NCBI GenBank assembly: GCA_015492435.1
Contig: WGFB01000061.1
Location: 1-47,048, forward strand
Direction: 5' to 3'
Source: Gammaproteobacteria bacterium
GTDB taxonomy: Bacteria > Pseudomonadota > Gammaproteobacteria > SZUA-140
Length of the DNA stretch: 47,048 nt
The translations under genes were made by a program, and so were the position numbers. The notes below the pieces were generated by a model. That model did no database searches. It saw only the letters and a list, made by a program, of their open reading frames with translations, and had not been told where the DNA came from. Below, in pieces: positions 19,815 to 29,683 of this stretch. Position 1 is the first letter of the stretch; the number at the start of each line of letters is the position of its first letter.

Positions 19815-21374
19815 TCAGAGGAAATTGAACAGCGACAGCCCCATGATTTGCACATAGGACTGCTGGGCGGCCTGGAGGGCCACCTGCTGCTGGTTGAGGC
19901 GTGAGATGGCCTCGGCGTAATCGAGATCCTGCACATCGGAAAGCGCGCGCTCGAGCTGCAGGGTATAGTCCGCGTTCAGGCCTTCCTGGGCATCGATGGC
20001 GCCGAGCCGCGCGCCCACCTTGGCGCGCACCTGGTTGACGCGCTCCATGGCCTGGTCGATGTCCGACACGAAGCGGTTGACGGCATTGCTCAGGGCGACC
20101 CTGTCATCGGGTCCCTTGATCTCCGTCTCCAGGGCCCGCACCAGATTCCCGAGGGTGGTGAACATGTCCTGATTGCGGCTCGGTTCGACCATGAAGCCGT
20201 CGCTGGCGCGGGGCGCGCCGGAAATGGCGGTCTCAATGCCGTTGAAGGCGATGCGGGCGCCTTCCTGGTAGGGCCCGCTGGCCTCGATATTGCCGCTGCT
20301 GTCTTCCACCACATAGTAGGCGGCGTTCCCGGCGCCGTAGGTGATGTCGGCGCTGGGCGCCGTGGCGCCGCTCAACTGGGCGCCGAAATATCCGTTGACG
20401 GTGTCCCCATCGCCATCACTGCCCCCGGACATGGCCTCGGTGACGACAATGGGCGCCTCGGAAGGCGAGGCATTGGCAAGATAGAGCGCGCCATCGGCCA
20501 CGTAGGCCCGCACGCCCGTCGCGGCGGTGGCGTCATTGATCACGCCGGCCAGCGCATCCAGGGAGGCCAGGGGCGTGCCATTCTCATCCACAGTGTAGAC
20601 TACCGTGCCGTTGATACTCAGGGAATAGGCCAGGGTGTCGTTGGCCGAGCCGTCCCCGAATGCCAGGGGCATGGCGGCCGAGGTGACGAGCGGAAACACG
20701 ATGCGGTAACTGTCCCGGTCATAGGCGGCGGGATCCGTCACGGAGCCCGGATCGATGACGCCGCTGCCGTTGTTGCCACTGTCCTCACGCGCCGTGAACA
20801 CTCCATTCCCTCCTCGCACGGACATGAACACATCCGCCCCGGAGTCCCCCACGGCCACCTGGCGCGAGGCGCCGATCTGAACGAAACGCTGACCGTTGTC
20901 ACCGTTGTAGACATATTCCCCCGATGGATCCAGGGAAAAGGGCTGCACGGTTTCCCTGAACCCGGCATAGAGATAGTTGCCCGCGGCATCCTGGCTGTTG
21001 GCGAGGGCCAGCAGTTCGTCCAGGCGCTGGCGGACCTCGGCGGCGATGGAGGCGCGGTCATTGTCGGACAAGGTGGCATTGTTGCCCTGCAGGGCCAGTT
21101 CCCGCACCCTGTCGAGGACGTTGTTGATGCTGCCCAGGTTGTTCTCCTCCAGGCTGAGGCGCATGCGGGCATAGCTCGCGTTTTCCTGATATTGCGCGGT
21201 GATATTCAGGGATTGCTGCAAATTGAGGATATTGGCCATGCCGGACGGATCATCCGCCGGCGAGAGGATGTTCTTGCCGGCGGCGATCTGCAACTGGGTC
21301 TTGCTCAGCCTGGCCTGCTGTTCGAGCATGGCGTTGAGGCCCGTTGACTGTATCTGTATGCTTGAAACCCGCAT
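19815..21374 (-). CDS. flgL: FlgL, hook-filament junction protein (HAP3)
   Basis: FlgL forms the second junction ring between hook and filament. The flagellin-like N-terminus (MRVSSIQIQSTGLNAMLEQQ, ILSPADDPSGMANILNLQQS) and C-terminus (VKVGAR-like region, LERALSDVQDLDYAEAISRL, NQQQVALQAAQQSYVQIMGL) are intact. At 519 residues it is longer than many FlgL proteins (about 300-400). The extra length is an internal module at about residues 210-400 that is clearly related to a segment of the neighbouring FlgK (see findings). The gene follows flgK by six bases and ends the flg operon; fliC comes next with its own promoter. Confidence 0.95.
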   Translation of the reverse strand: MRVSSIQIQSTGLNAMLEQQARLSKTQLQIAAGKNILSPADDPSGMANILNLQQSLNITAQYQENASYARMRLSLEENNLGSINNVLDRVRELALQGNNATLSDNDRASIAAEVRQRLDELLALANSQDAAGNYLYAGFRETVQPFSLDPSGEYVYNGDNGQRFVQIGASRQVAVGDSGADVFMSVRGGNGVFTAREDSGNNGSGVIDPGSVTDPAAYDRDSYRIVFPLVTSAAMPLAFGDGSANDTLAYSLSINGTVVYTVDENGTPLASLDALAGVINDATAATGVRAYVADGALYLANASPSEAPIVVTEAMSGGSDGDGDTVNGYFGAQLSGATAPSADITYGAGNAAYYVVEDSSGNIEASGPYQEGARIAFNGIETAISGAPRASDGFMVEPSRNQDMFTTLGNLVRALETEIKGPDDRVALSNAVNRFVSDIDQAMERVNQVRAKVGARLGAIDAQEGLNADYTLQLERALSDVQDLDYAEAISRLNQQQVALQAAQQSYVQIMGLSLFNFL

Positions 21375-21380
21375 GTCCGC

Positions 21381-23693
21381 CTACCTTCTCACCACATTCA
21401 TCAATGTCTGAAACATGCTATCGGCCGTGGAGATGATTTGTGCAGCCGCGGCATAGGCCTGCTGAAAGCGCAGCAGATTGGCCGCCTCCTCGTCGAGGTT
21501 GACACCCGATTTCTCCTCGCGCGCCGCCACCGCCTGGTTGAGGAGGCCTTCCTGGGCCTCGCGGTTGACTTCCGACTGGCGGGTCTTGGTGCCCACATCC
21601 ACCACGAGACTGCCATAGGCCGCCTCGAAGGTGGCGCGGTTGTTGTCCAGCAGGCGGGTGGTCTGCAACGCCGCCAGTGCCAGGGCGTTGCGGTTGTCCC
21701 CCACGCCGTTGGTGTTGGGCGAGAGGGTGAACAGGTCGCCGCTGGCGGGCGTTCCCTGGAGGGTCAACTCCAGGTTGTCGAAGGCAATCGTGGAACCGGA
21801 GCCGTAGGCGCCGCTGCTGACCGTGTTTCCCCCGCTGTCGAGGGCAATATAGCTGTCGGCCTGGCCGTCGAAAACGATGCTGTTGCTGGGGTTGCCGCCA
21901 TCCAGGGCGCTGCCGAAATAACCCTTTACGCTGTCTCCCGCGTCGAGCGCCACCGGCGTTCCGTTCGTGTCCACCAGGCGCTCCGTCACGGTGACGGGAT
22001 TGGCGCTCGCCGGCTCATTGGCGAAATAGAGCGTGTTGGCGGCGCTGTCCACATAGGCCCTCACTCCGGTGGCGGCGATATCATCGTTGATGACACCCGC
22101 CAGGGCATCCAGGTCCGCCAGCAGGGGATCGCCCTCGTTCTGGGCATAGACCACCGCTCCGTTGACGATCAACTGGTATTGCAGCGCATTGTTCGTGCCG
22201 GTGTCATTGATCAGGCCGTCGCCGGCGCCGTCGGCCGACGCGGCGGTAGCCTTGACGGTGTACAGGGAATAGGCTTGTGGCGCGTAAGCGGAGGGATCCG
22301 CCACCCGCAGCGAGGATACGCCGGAATCGGAAATATTGGCCAGCGCCGCCTGCCCGATCACCAGGCCGGCCGCCGCGATGCCGTTGGGATCCTTGAGGGC
22401 CAGTGCGAAATTGCGCGCCCCGTTGCGCACGGGACGGATGAGGAAACTGTCTCCATCCGCGATGGCCCCGCTGTCGAGGCTCAGGCCGAGACCGGCGACG
22501 TTCTCGCCGGCCGACGGAAAATCCTGCAGTACGGTCGTGGTGTTGTCGCTGAGCCGGGTCAGGGTGTAGGTATCGCCATTGCGCTCCAGGCGGTAGTCGC
22601 TGGCGCTCAACTGGTTGGCATCGGCGATGGTCACACTGATCTGCGCGGGCGGCTGGCCGGTGTTGAGGGCGTTGGCGAAGACCTGGGCCACGGGCGAAGT
22701 GGTGCTGCTGTCGATCGGCGCGAAGAAATCGCCGCCCTGCCGGCCGTTCAGATCCACGCCCGCGGCATGCACGGCATTGAAAGCGCTGGTGAGCCCGATG
22801 GCGATGCGCCCCAGGGCGTTGCGCGCCGGATCGAGCACCTGATTGCGGAACTCGATGGTGCCGCCCAGGATCCCCCCGCTCAATTGCTCGGAGATCAGCA
22901 CCACGTTGTCGTTCGAAATATAGCCCACTTCGACGCGCGTGGGATCGAAGCTGCCGGATACCGCGGCCAGTTCACGGGATTCGGTCCCGGCCACCACCGC
23001 CTGCCCATTGCCGATATAGACATTGACGTCGCCATCCTCCTGGGTCACGGTGGTCACCGACACGTACTCGGACAACCTGGCGATCAGCAGATCGCGCTTA
23101 TCCAGCAGATCGTTGGGCTCTCCGTTGCCGGTGGTCTTGGCCAGACCGATGTCGCGGTTGACATTGGCGATGGCCGCCGTGAGGCTGTTGATCTCGGACA
23201 CCGCGTTGCCGATGCTGATGTCCACGCTCTCCTCCACGGCGCCCAGGCGCTGGTCCAGGTATTTGAAGCGTGACTCCAGGCTTTGCCCCTCGCTGATCAT
23301 GACCTGGCGCGCCGCGGGCGAGGAGGGATCGTCCGCCACGCCCTGCACGGCATTGAAGAAACTCTGCAGGGCGGGCATCAGCCCCGCCTGGGGATCCGCC
23401 AGCAGGGAATCCACCTGCGCCGCCAGGGTATTGAACTGCTGGGCCTGATTGAAGCCCGCGCTGTTGACGCGGATCTGCCGGGTGATGAAGTCGTCGTAGA
23501 CGCGCTCCACGGAATTGACGAACACCCCCGAGCCGATGAATCCACCGCTGTCCGCTTGCGGCCTGCGGGCGCTGAACTCGACCTCCTGGCGGCTGTAGCC
23601 CTCGGTGTTGACGTTGGAAATGTTCTGGGAGGTAACGGCCAGCGCGCGCTGCAGGGACAGCAGACCTGAAACCCCGGTGCCCAGCACGCTCAT
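21381..23693 (-). CDS. flgK: FlgK, hook-filament junction protein (HAP1)
   Basis: FlgK is the first junction protein on the hook. The N-terminus (LGTGVSGLLSLQRALAVTSQ, NISNVNTEGYSRQEVEFSAR) and the C-terminus (GVNLDEEAANLLRFQQAYAA, AAQIISTADSMFQTLMNVVR) are the family landmarks. At 770 residues it is large; residues about 462-660 form an extra exposed module shared with FlgL. The middle GGTIEFRNQVLDPARNALGR is typical FlgK. It lies about 40 bases after flgJ and is probably part of the long flg transcript from the flgB promoter. Confidence 0.96.
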   Translation of the reverse strand: MSVLGTGVSGLLSLQRALAVTSQNISNVNTEGYSRQEVEFSARRPQADSGGFIGSGVFVNSVERVYDDFITRQIRVNSAGFNQAQQFNTLAAQVDSLLADPQAGLMPALQSFFNAVQGVADDPSSPAARQVMISEGQSLESRFKYLDQRLGAVEESVDISIGNAVSEINSLTAAIANVNRDIGLAKTTGNGEPNDLLDKRDLLIARLSEYVSVTTVTQEDGDVNVYIGNGQAVVAGTESRELAAVSGSFDPTRVEVGYISNDNVVLISEQLSGGILGGTIEFRNQVLDPARNALGRIAIGLTSAFNAVHAAGVDLNGRQGGDFFAPIDSSTTSPVAQVFANALNTGQPPAQISVTIADANQLSASDYRLERNGDTYTLTRLSDNTTTVLQDFPSAGENVAGLGLSLDSGAIADGDSFLIRPVRNGARNFALALKDPNGIAAAGLVIGQAALANISDSGVSSLRVADPSAYAPQAYSLYTVKATAASADGAGDGLINDTGTNNALQYQLIVNGAVVYAQNEGDPLLADLDALAGVINDDIAATGVRAYVDSAANTLYFANEPASANPVTVTERLVDTNGTPVALDAGDSVKGYFGSALDGGNPSNSIVFDGQADSYIALDSGGNTVSSGAYGSGSTIAFDNLELTLQGTPASGDLFTLSPNTNGVGDNRNALALAALQTTRLLDNNRATFEAAYGSLVVDVGTKTRQSEVNREAQEGLLNQAVAAREEKSGVNLDEEAANLLRFQQAYAAAAQIISTADSMFQTLMNVVRR

Positions 23694-23734
23694 CAGCCCC
23701 GCCCTCCTGAGTCAATGTCCATGGTCATGCCCGC

Positions 23735-24568
23735 CTATACCTCATCGAACGCATCGAACAGGCTGTTGTTCAGAATGGCGCTGATTTTATTTCCATATGC
23801 GGGGTCCGTGGCGTATCCCGCCGCCTGCAGGGACCGGGCGAAGGCCACGGGATCCCCCCCGTTGCGCAATGCCGCCTCATAACGCGGACTGGCGCTCAGG
23901 AAGCGGGCATAATCCTCGAAACTCTCCTCATAGGACTGATAGGCCCGGAAGGCGGACAGTTCCTTTACCGCCACCCCGTCCACATATTCAAGCGTCGCGG
24001 TCACCGCCCGCTCGCCATTCCAGCGGGCATCCGCCTTGATGCCGAACAGGTTGTGGCTGTTGCTCCCATCCGCCTTTCTGATCATGTGCTGTCCCCATCC
24101 CGTTTCCAGCGCGGACTGTGCCAGCAAGGCCTTGGGCGACACGCCGAGGCGCTCTCCGACGCTCCTGGCCAGATCCTTGAGGCGCCCTATGAAAGCCGCG
24201 GGCGAGGCAAAGGGCGGCGCGGCCCCGTCAGCGCGCTCCACTCCTTCAGCCGCCCGTGCGCCCGCCCGGTCTCTGGTAAGCTGCCTGACCATGATGTCCG
24301 CCAGCCCCAGCCCCTCCTTGCGCGCCAGGGAGGCCGCGATCTGCTTGTCGAACATCTCCTGGTAGAACTTGCCCTGGTCGCTGTCCATCATGCCCTCGCC
24401 GAGGGAGGCCTGGCGCATGTTCTTCAGCATCATCTGCATGAAAATCGCCTCGAACTCCCTGGCCACCGCGCGGATGGCCTCCGGCGACTCCTGGCGCGCA
24501 TCGCCGCGCAGGCGGGACAGGCCCTGCATGTCGTTGTACAGTGATGCCGGTGTAAGGCCGGGTGTCAT
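23735..24568 (-). CDS. flgJ: FlgJ, rod-assembly protein with peptidoglycan hydrolase domain
   Basis: The 277-residue FlgJ has two parts. The N-terminal rod-cap domain (AVAREFEAIFMQMMLKNMRQ, DSDQGKFYQEMFDKQIAASL) is about residues 25-100. The C-terminal glucosaminidase domain (about 120-277) has the catalytic Glu155 in AQSALETGWGQHMIRK, followed by SHNLFGIKADARWNG. It is exported to the periplasm, where it opens the cell wall for rod passage. It is somewhat shorter than the Salmonella protein (about 313) because the linker is short. It starts 23 bases after flgI. Confidence 0.95.
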   Translation of the reverse strand: MTPGLTPASLYNDMQGLSRLRGDARQESPEAIRAVAREFEAIFMQMMLKNMRQASLGEGMMDSDQGKFYQEMFDKQIAASLARKEGLGLADIMVRQLTRDRAGARAAEGVERADGAAPPFASPAAFIGRLKDLARSVGERLGVSPKALLAQSALETGWGQHMIRKADGSNSHNLFGIKADARWNGERAVTATLEYVDGVAVKELSAFRAYQSYEESFEDYARFLSASPRYEAALRNGGDPVAFARSLQAAGYATDPAYGNKISAILNNSLFDAFDEV

Positions 24569-24591
24569 GGGAATACGCCGCCCCGCGCGCC

Positions 24592-25707
24592 TCAGATCAC
24601 GATCAGCTCGGCGCGCAGGGCGCCGGCCTCCTTGAGGGCCTCCAGTATGGCCACCAGGTCGCCGGGGGCCGCGCCCACTTGGTTGACGGCGCGCACGATC
24701 TCGTTGAGCGACACGCCGGGCTCGAACAGGAACATGCGGCTGCCCTCCTGCTCCACCTGGATATCGGAATTAGGCACCACCACAGTCTCGCCCCCCGACA
24801 AGGCCCCGGGCTGGCTGACCTGCTGGCGCTCGGTAATGGTCACCGTCAGGCTGCCATGGGAAACCGCGGCCGCCGTCACCCGCACGTGGCGGCCGATGAC
24901 CACCGTGCCCGAGCGCGAGTTGACGATCACCTTGGCCGAGGCCTCCCCAGGCTCCAGCGTCAGGTTCTCCAGCATGGAAACGAAGGCGACTCTTTGCGCC
25001 TTGGAAGTCGGCGCATTGACATAGACCGACGAACCATCGATGGGATAGGAGGTGCCCATGCCGAACTTGGTGTTGATGGCGTCCGCGATGCGCTTGGAGG
25101 TGGTGAAGTCCGATTCATGAAGATTGAAGATGATGGCGTTCTCGCTGCCGAAAGGCGTCGGTGCCGGGCGCTCGATGGTGGCGCCATTGGGGATTCTGCC
25201 CACGCTGGGGATATTGATGGAAACGCGCGAGCCGTCGCCGCCCTCGACCCCCAGGCCGCCCACGATCAGGTTGCCCTGGGCGACGGCATAGACCTCTCCA
25301 TTGACGGCCTTGAGGGGCGTCATGAGCAGGCTGCCGCCGCGCAGGCTCTTGGCGTTGCCCACCGAGGAGACGGTGACGTCGATGGTCTGTCCCGGCTTGG
25401 CGAAGGCGGGCAGGGTTGCGTGCACCATTACCGCCGCCACGTTTTTGAGCTGGGGATTGGTGCCGTCGGGAACGGCAATGCCATACTGGATCAGCATGTT
25501 CTTCAGGGACTGTGCAACAAAGGGGATCTGCGTGGTCTGGTCGCCCGTGCCGTCGAGGCCCACCACCAGACCGTACCCCACCAGTTGGTTGTCGCGCACG
25601 CCCGCGATGGAGGCGATGTCCTTGATGCGCTCGGCGTGCGCGGCGCCCGTGACCAGCGATATCAGGGAAAGAAAAAGGACGCTTGCTTGTGCCACTCTTG
25701 TCATCAT
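24592..25707 (-). CDS. flgI: FlgI, P-ring protein
   Basis: FlgI forms the periplasmic P-ring around the rod. From the start at 25707 the protein (371 residues) has a signal peptide ([20 protein letters not shown], cleavage near GAAHA/ERI) and the family sequence [40 protein letters not shown], ending [21 protein letters not shown] longer frame runs to 25782 but overlaps flgH and would hide the signal peptide; GGGGA sits about seven bases before the chosen ATG. FlgA (33420-34142) is its periplasmic chaperone. Confidence 0.96.
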   Translation of the reverse strand: MMTRVAQASVLFLSLISLVTGAAHAERIKDIASIAGVRDNQLVGYGLVVGLDGTGDQTTQIPFVAQSLKNMLIQYGIAVPDGTNPQLKNVAAVMVHATLPAFAKPGQTIDVTVSSVGNAKSLRGGSLLMTPLKAVNGEVYAVAQGNLIVGGLGVEGGDGSRVSINIPSVGRIPNGATIERPAPTPFGSENAIIFNLHESDFTTSKRIADAINTKFGMGTSYPIDGSSVYVNAPTSKAQRVAFVSMLENLTLEPGEASAKVIVNSRSGTVVIGRHVRVTAAAVSHGSLTVTITERQQVSQPGALSGGETVVVPNSDIQVEQEGSRMFLFEPGVSLNEIVRAVNQVGAAPGDLVAILEALKEAGALRAELIVI

Positions 25708-25739
25708 CTCGGTTTCCCCGGGTTCCGCCCGCGCGCTGC

Positions 25740-26438
25740 TCAGAACGGGAACCACTTGCTGTTGAAAAACTTGCCCAGCCATCCCATGTCATTGGAATCC
25801 GCCACGATGCCAGATCCGCCATAGGTGATCACGGCATTGGCCACCTGGGTGGACGACACCGTATTGTCCGTGGTGATATCCTGCAGCCTCACCAGGCCGC
25901 TGATGCGCACCGTTTCATCACCCTGGTTGATGGCAATGACCTTCTCACCCTCGACCCTGAGCACCTTGTTGGGCAACACCTCCACCACCATGGCCTGGAT
26001 GGTGCCTCTCAACTGGTTGCTTTGATCGCTCTGGCCCTCGCCATCGAAACTCTTCTGGGCGCTCAGCCGCTGCTCGAGATTGGCAAGCCGTCCATCCGTG
26101 AGGCCCTTGAGGGTCAGCGGCAATCCGAACAAGGTCGGGTTCTCCACATCCACGGAATTGTCCTTGCTGGTCGAGGTGCTGGCGGACTTGCTGGCCCGGG
26201 TTTCCTCGTTGAGAATGATGGTCAGGATATCCCCCACATACCGCGCGCGCACGTCCTCGAACAGGGCCGTGCTGAACCCCGGCTGGTAGATGGAGCCATT
26301 GTCCTCCTTGGGCGGAGGCGGCGGCGGCACGAAGGCCGGCTTTTCGGGCTCCCGGGGCGCCAGGGGCGTGGCCGCGCATCCGCCCAGGAGCAACACCGCG
26401 GCAAGCGGGATCAGTAAACTGTGCATTTTGTCAATCAT
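25740..26438 (-). CDS. flgH: FlgH, L-ring lipoprotein
   Basis: FlgH forms the outer-membrane L-ring. The N-terminus [20 protein letters not shown] followed by Cys is a lipoprotein signal with lipobox LLGGC, so the mature protein is lipidated at C21. After a proline-rich spacer come the family blocks [40 protein letters not shown] and [20 protein letters not shown]. The 232-residue length is normal. The spacing to flgG (15 bases) and flgI (32 bases) shows operon structure. Confidence 0.96.
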   Translation of the reverse strand: MIDKMHSLLIPLAAVLLLGGCAATPLAPREPEKPAFVPPPPPPKEDNGSIYQPGFSTALFEDVRARYVGDILTIILNEETRASKSASTSTSKDNSVDVENPTLFGLPLTLKGLTDGRLANLEQRLSAQKSFDGEGQSDQSNQLRGTIQAMVVEVLPNKVLRVEGEKVIAINQGDETVRISGLVRLQDITTDNTVSSTQVANAVITYGGSGIVADSNDMGWLGKFFNSKWFPF

Positions 26439-26453
26439 GATGGCCTGCCAGGA

Positions 26454-27239
26454 TCAGAGGTTGTTGTTTACGTACTCCCACATACGGTCGCTGGACTGGA
26501 TGGCCTTGGACACCATCTCGTAGCGGCGCTGGGTCTCTATCATGTCCACCAGGGATTCGATGACGTTGACATTGGAAGTCTCCACGGATCCCTGCAGAAT
26601 CGACCCCAGGCCGTTCTGGCCGGGATCTCCCGTCTGGGGAGATCCGCTGGATGCCGTCTCCAGATACAGATTGTCACCTATAGGCTGCAAGCCTCCAGGG
26701 TTGACGAAGTCGGCAAGCTGGATGGTGCCCACCGGCGTCGGCGTGGTGGTGCCGGGGGTGGTGACACTGACGGTGCCGTCATAGCCGATGGTGATATTCA
26801 CTGCGTCATTGGGAATGGTAATGGCGGGCTGCAGTTGCAGGCCGTTGGATGTCACCATCTGGCCGTTCTCGTTCAATTGAAACGTCCCATCACGGGTATA
26901 GGACAGGCTGCCGTCGGGCAGCAAGACCTGAAAAAAGCCCTTGCCCTGCACCGCCACATCGAGGGGGTTCTCGGTTTCCACGAGGTTGCCCTGGGTAAAG
27001 ATCTTCTCCGTGGCGAGGGTCTTGACGCCCGTGCCCACGCTCATGCCGGACGAAAAACGGGAATTCTGTGCCGACTGGGCGCCAGCCTGGCGCACGTTCT
27101 GATAGAGCAGGTCGGCAAAGACCGGACGGCTCTTCTTGAATCCGGTGGTATTGGAATTGGCCAGGTTGTTGGTGATCACGGACATCTTGGTCTGCATGGC
27201 CTGCAGGCCGGTCTTGGCAATCCAGAGTGCTTGACTCAT
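26454..27239 (-). CDS. flgG: FlgG, distal rod protein
   Basis: The 261-residue protein is a complete FlgG, the distal rod. The N-terminal rod motif is MSQALWIAKTGLQAMQTKMS, ITNNLANSNTTGFKKSRPVF, followed by VETENPLDVAVQGKGFFQVL; the C-terminal helix is SNVNVIESLVDMIETQRRYE, MVSKAIQSSDRMWEYVNNNL. It is encoded between flgF and flgH, as usual. Residue composition and length are normal. Confidence 0.97.
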   Translation of the reverse strand: MSQALWIAKTGLQAMQTKMSVITNNLANSNTTGFKKSRPVFADLLYQNVRQAGAQSAQNSRFSSGMSVGTGVKTLATEKIFTQGNLVETENPLDVAVQGKGFFQVLLPDGSLSYTRDGTFQLNENGQMVTSNGLQLQPAITIPNDAVNITIGYDGTVSVTTPGTTTPTPVGTIQLADFVNPGGLQPIGDNLYLETASSGSPQTGDPGQNGLGSILQGSVETSNVNVIESLVDMIETQRRYEMVSKAIQSSDRMWEYVNNNL

Positions 27240-27266
27240 TGACGACTTCCCCCTTTGAGAATCTGT

Positions 27267-28010
27267 TTACGCGAGTTTCAGCATCTGCGACGAGGCCACA
27301 TCGTTCTCCTTGGCCGTGTTCATCAGCTTGACGCTCATTTCATATTGCCTGGCAATGGCGATCATGTTCACCATGGCGTCGATGGCATTGACATTGCTCA
27401 TTTCCAGGGAACCCTTGATGAGCTTCACCGATGCATCGGGCACGGCCGCCTCGCCGTCTCTGAGGCGTATCTTGCCGTCATCGCCCTTGTACAGGCTGCC
27501 GATATCAGGATTGACCAGCTTGATGCGGTCGATCACGGCAAGCGCCTGTGGGGTCTGCCCCAGGGGGCGCACGGAAATGGATCCGTCATTGCCGATCTCC
27601 ACCTTCTGAGCGGGAGGAATGGCGATGGGAGCGCCACTGTTCCCCAGCACCGGGGAACCGTCGGCCGTGACCAGCATACCCAGCGATGTAACGCGCAGAT
27701 TGCCCGCGCGTGTATAGGACTCGCCACCGTCGGGCGACTGAACCGCGATCCAGCCCTCGCCCTCGATGGCAACATCGAGGTCGCGCCCCGTCTCCACCAG
27801 CGGTCCGGGATCTGCGTTGAACCCCTTCTGGACGGAAACCACGTTGACCCGCGTCGGCAGCCCGGAGCCCGTGATGGGACGGCTTTCGAACAGGGCCAGG
27901 TCCTCGCGGAATCCGGGCGTGTTGGCGTTGACCAGGTTGTTGGTGTTGATGGCCTGAGACAGCAACATCTGCTTGGCGCCCGACATGGCCACGTACAGCA
28001 TATGATCCAT
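27267..28010 (-). CDS. flgF: FlgF, proximal rod protein
   Basis: The 247-residue FlgF has the rod-family N-terminus (MDHMLYVAMSGAKQMLLSQA, INTNNLVNANTPGFREDLAL) and C-terminus (MSNVNAIDAMVNMIAIARQY, EMSVKLMNTAKENDVASSQM). The core ETGRDLDVAIEGEGWIAVQS distinguishes it from FlgG. It starts 35 bases after flgE, consistent with the order flgE-F-G. Confidence 0.96.
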   Translation of the reverse strand: MDHMLYVAMSGAKQMLLSQAINTNNLVNANTPGFREDLALFESRPITGSGLPTRVNVVSVQKGFNADPGPLVETGRDLDVAIEGEGWIAVQSPDGGESYTRAGNLRVTSLGMLVTADGSPVLGNSGAPIAIPPAQKVEIGNDGSISVRPLGQTPQALAVIDRIKLVNPDIGSLYKGDDGKIRLRDGEAAVPDASVKLIKGSLEMSNVNAIDAMVNMIAIARQYEMSVKLMNTAKENDVASSQMLKLA

Positions 28011-28045
28011 TGTTTACTCCCCCCTAGCGCGCATCATCATGCCCG

Positions 28046-29659
28046 TCAGCGGATATTGATAATCGCCTGGGTGATGGTGTCCGCGGTGGAGATCACTTGC
28101 GCGTTGGCCTGGAAATTCCGCTGCGCCGTGATCATGCTCACCAGTTGCTCCGTCAGGTCCACGTTGGAGCCTTCCAGCGCGCCGGATTCAATGAGCCCCA
28201 GGCTGGACGAACCCGGCGCGCCCACCAGTGCGGCGCCCGATTCGTAGCTCTCCGCCCAGTTCAGGTCGCCCTGCTGGGTGAGCCCCTGGGGGTTGCTGAA
28301 ATTGGCCAGGGCGATCTGCGCCAGGGTGCGGGACTGGCCGTTGGTGAATCGCGCCAGGATGATTCCGGTGTCGTCGATGTCGATGCCGCTCAGGCGGCCG
28401 GTGGCAAACCCATCCTGAGTCAGGGAATTGACGTTGAACCCGCCGCCATACTGGCTGATCTTCGAGTAATCCATGGTGAGGTTCATGTCATCCGCGCCGG
28501 TGCCTGGACTGAAGGTCCCCGTCGTGAAAGTGGACGGGGGCGCGGGATTGCCGTTGATTGCGGCCAGTGACCCGTCGGGATCAAACTGCAGAATATCGGA
28601 CCCGTTGCCCTGGGCGCCCGGTATCTGGGCGCCGTTGAAATAGAAATAGGTCTCCCACTGGTTGGGAATGCCCGTCTTGCGGTAATACACTGTGGCCAGA
28701 TTGGCCCCGCCCAGGGAATCGTACACCGTCAGGGAAGTGGAATTGTTGTAGGTGGAGGCATCGTTGATATCGAAGGCCCCCTGCACCGCCCCGTCGGCGC
28801 TGGCCGTGATATCCGACCCGGTGCCGTTCACCTGCGTCACCGCTGAAACATCGATGGTGATGTCCGTGCTGCCCTGGGCGCCCGCCGCGCCATCCGGATC
28901 CCAGCTCAGGGTCACGCTGCCCGTGGTGCCCACGGTCATGGAGGCCGTGGTCACCGAGCCCCCGGCGCCCAGCATGGTGACATCCCAGTCATTACCACCT
29001 GTGCTGGTGAACTCCAGTTGCACGCCCGCCACCTGCTGGCCATAGTTGTCCACCAGGGTCATGGCCGGGGTGGTGACGGGCGAATCGGCCACATCCAGCA
29101 CGGGCGCGCCGCCACTGCCATCCAGGGTAAACGTGGAGGTCACCACCGGCGCCGCGGGCACCTCGGCGGAGGCATCCAGGTTGAGTCCATACTCCACGCG
29201 GGTGGTCACCTGGGGCGCGATGTCGGAGCTGTCGAGCTGTATATCGCCCAGGGCGCCGGTGATGTTGCCGTTGCTGTCGGCAATAAAGCCCGTCAGGCGC
29301 TGATCCTGATTGTTGACGATATAGCCGTTGCGGTCCACCCCGAACGATCCGGCGCGTGAATACATGGAGATGCCGTTGTCATTGAGGCGGAAGAATCCCT
29401 GGCCGCTGATGGCGAGATCGAGATTGTTGTCGGTGAAAGTGATGTTGCCCTGGGCGAACTGCTGGGAAATCTCGCCGACGCGCACCCCGCTGCCGATGGC
29501 ATTGGAGGCCGCGCCCAGATTGGCGGTGGCGAAAATATCGGCAAATTCCACCCGGGACTTCTTGAATCCCGTGGTGCTCGCGTTGGCCACATTGTTCCCG
29601 ATCACGCGCAACTCGGATGAGGCCGCGTTAAGTCCGCTCAGTGCAATACGAAATGGCAT
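28046..29659 (-). CDS. flgE: FlgE, hook protein
   Basis: FlgE polymerises into the hook. The N-terminus MPFRIALSGLNAASSELRVI, GNNVANASTTGFKKSRVEFA and the C-terminus NVDLTEQLVSMITAQRNFQA, NAQVISTADTITQAIINIR are typical. The 537-residue length exceeds that of the Salmonella protein (about 400) through expanded central domains, including a Ser/Thr/Gly-rich stretch (QLEFTSTGGNDWDVTMLGAG) before the conserved TSLTVYDSLGGANLATVYYR block. The hook cap FlgD is encoded just upstream and the length control protein FliK at 1980-3305. Confidence 0.96.
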   Translation of the reverse strand: MPFRIALSGLNAASSELRVIGNNVANASTTGFKKSRVEFADIFATANLGAASNAIGSGVRVGEISQQFAQGNITFTDNNLDLAISGQGFFRLNDNGISMYSRAGSFGVDRNGYIVNNQDQRLTGFIADSNGNITGALGDIQLDSSDIAPQVTTRVEYGLNLDASAEVPAAPVVTSTFTLDGSGGAPVLDVADSPVTTPAMTLVDNYGQQVAGVQLEFTSTGGNDWDVTMLGAGGSVTTASMTVGTTGSVTLSWDPDGAAGAQGSTDITIDVSAVTQVNGTGSDITASADGAVQGAFDINDASTYNNSTSLTVYDSLGGANLATVYYRKTGIPNQWETYFYFNGAQIPGAQGNGSDILQFDPDGSLAAINGNPAPPSTFTTGTFSPGTGADDMNLTMDYSKISQYGGGFNVNSLTQDGFATGRLSGIDIDDTGIILARFTNGQSRTLAQIALANFSNPQGLTQQGDLNWAESYESGAALVGAPGSSSLGLIESGALEGSNVDLTEQLVSMITAQRNFQANAQVISTADTITQAIINIR

Positions 29660-29683
29660 GGTTTCTCTCCTCCTGACCCTGAA

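Noticed and set aside
21438-23273. 611-codon plus-strand frame
   Set aside because: Antisense to flgK; no domain features.
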